6,217 nucleotides of DNA from Rikenellaceae bacterium. GTDB lineage: Bacteria > Bacteroidota > Bacteroidia > Bacteroidales > UBA932. Below, one piece after another: positions 6,052 to 6,217 of the stretch. The stretch spans positions 1 through 6,217 of the forward strand of contig CAAGFN010000187.1 of assembly GCA_900769145.1 (NCBI GenBank), read 5' to 3'. The position numbers and the translations under genes were made by a program. Below the pieces are notes generated by a model. It saw only the letters and a list, made by a program, of their open reading frames with translations, did not search any database and was not told the origin of the DNA. The first letter of the stretch is position 1; every line of letters begins with the position of its first letter.

Positions 6052-6068
6052 TCTGTTTTACCTACAAA
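6037..6068 (-). promoter_or_regulatory. promoter of the IS remnant, reading toward the hydrolase
   Basis: On the minus strand TATTTTTG (6037-6044) matches TAnnTTTG exactly, and TTTG (6065-6068) lies 20 bp upstream. Transcription would start near 6030, about 13 bases before the remnant's ATG. No terminator-like hairpin with a T-run is visible between here and the hydrolase start at 5708, so this promoter could also transcribe the hydrolase. Confidence 0.65.
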
Positions 6069-6098
6069 AATTTATACACGGATGTTTGTCATTGAGCC

Positions 6099-6135
6099 AA
6101 AAAATAGCTGCCTGAAAAGTATCCTTCCAGGCAGC
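6099..6135 (-). terminator. intrinsic terminator of the gene entering from the right edge
   Basis: GCTGCCTG (6107-6114) and CAGGCAGC (6128-6135) form a perfect 8-bp GC-rich stem with a 13-nt loop. Read on the minus strand the hairpin is followed by TATTTTTT (A-run 6099-6104 on the plus strand). It lies about 30 bases after the stop codon at 6165-6167 and separates that gene from the IS remnant promoter. Confidence 0.85.
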
Positions 6136-6164
6136 CTCCAGCGAATATTAGCGATTAACAGAGA

Positions 6165-6217
6165 TTACTTGCGATAGCCGCATTTAGGGCAGACTCCGTT
6201 CTCGTCGAGGGAGATGC
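6165..6217 (-). CDS. C-terminal end of a protein with a CxxC knuckle (partial)
   Basis: On the minus strand an open frame enters from the window edge and ends at TAA (6165-6167). The 16 visible codons give ISLDENGVCPKCGYRK and stop. CPKCG is half of a typical zinc ribbon or rubredoxin-like knuckle; the other metal ligands would lie upstream, outside the window. A strong terminator follows at 6099-6135, which supports a real gene end. The family cannot be named from 16 residues. Confidence 0.65.
   Translation of the reverse strand, partial: ISLDENGVCPKCGYRK

Noticed and set aside
5986..6177. Plus-strand 63-codon frame
   Set aside because: It crosses a minus-strand promoter and terminator and shows no protein-like pattern.

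Overview
The window looks like a chromosomal segment of a Bacteroidota bacterium, most likely order Bacteroidales and of moderate GC. Four things point there. Upstream regions carry the Bacteroidota-type promoter (TTG or TTTG, a 19-20 bp spacer, then TAnnTTTG) and lack convincing Shine-Dalgarno sequences. The largest gene is an outer-membrane beta-barrel protein with an N-terminal carboxypeptidase-regulatory-like domain, a Bacteroidota hallmark. A DUF4886-type SGNH hydrolase is present. So is what looks like the start of an ISAon1-family transposase. No genus can be named from this alone.

Layout, left to right. Positions 1-458 hold a structured region on the minus strand: a good promoter (393-422), a strong intrinsic terminator about 40-70 bases downstream of it (313-350), an unrecognised 49-residue ORF (98-247), and strong hairpins after its stop (23-86). 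Positions 459-1922 (minus) encode a full-length DUF1846/UPF0371 protein. The 129-bp gap 1923-2051 contains two back-to-back promoters, one for the DUF1846 gene and one for the rightward gene 2052-4820. That gene encodes a 922-residue secreted TonB-receptor-like outer-membrane protein with no SusD partner here. It converges across 33 bp on a minus-strand secreted SGNH/DUF4886 hydrolase (4854-5708).

Positions 5709-6164 are accessory in character. They contain a dispersed-type intergenic repeat with a 25-bp-period tandem element, a truncated transposase N-terminus (5742-6017) whose reading frame runs into that repeat, its own promoter inside an inverted repeat, and a minus-strand terminator (6099-6135). 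This terminator closes a gene of which only the last 16 residues are visible (6165-6217, ending in a CPKCGYRK knuckle).

How the genes work together: no shared pathway is evident. The outer-membrane protein and the secreted hydrolase both belong to the cell envelope or periplasm, but they converge and are not an operon. The most interesting points are the small ORF with its possible attenuator or small RNA, and the chance that an IS-remnant promoter now drives the hydrolase. I see no defence system, CRISPR array, tRNA or rRNA. Most of the window is ordinary.
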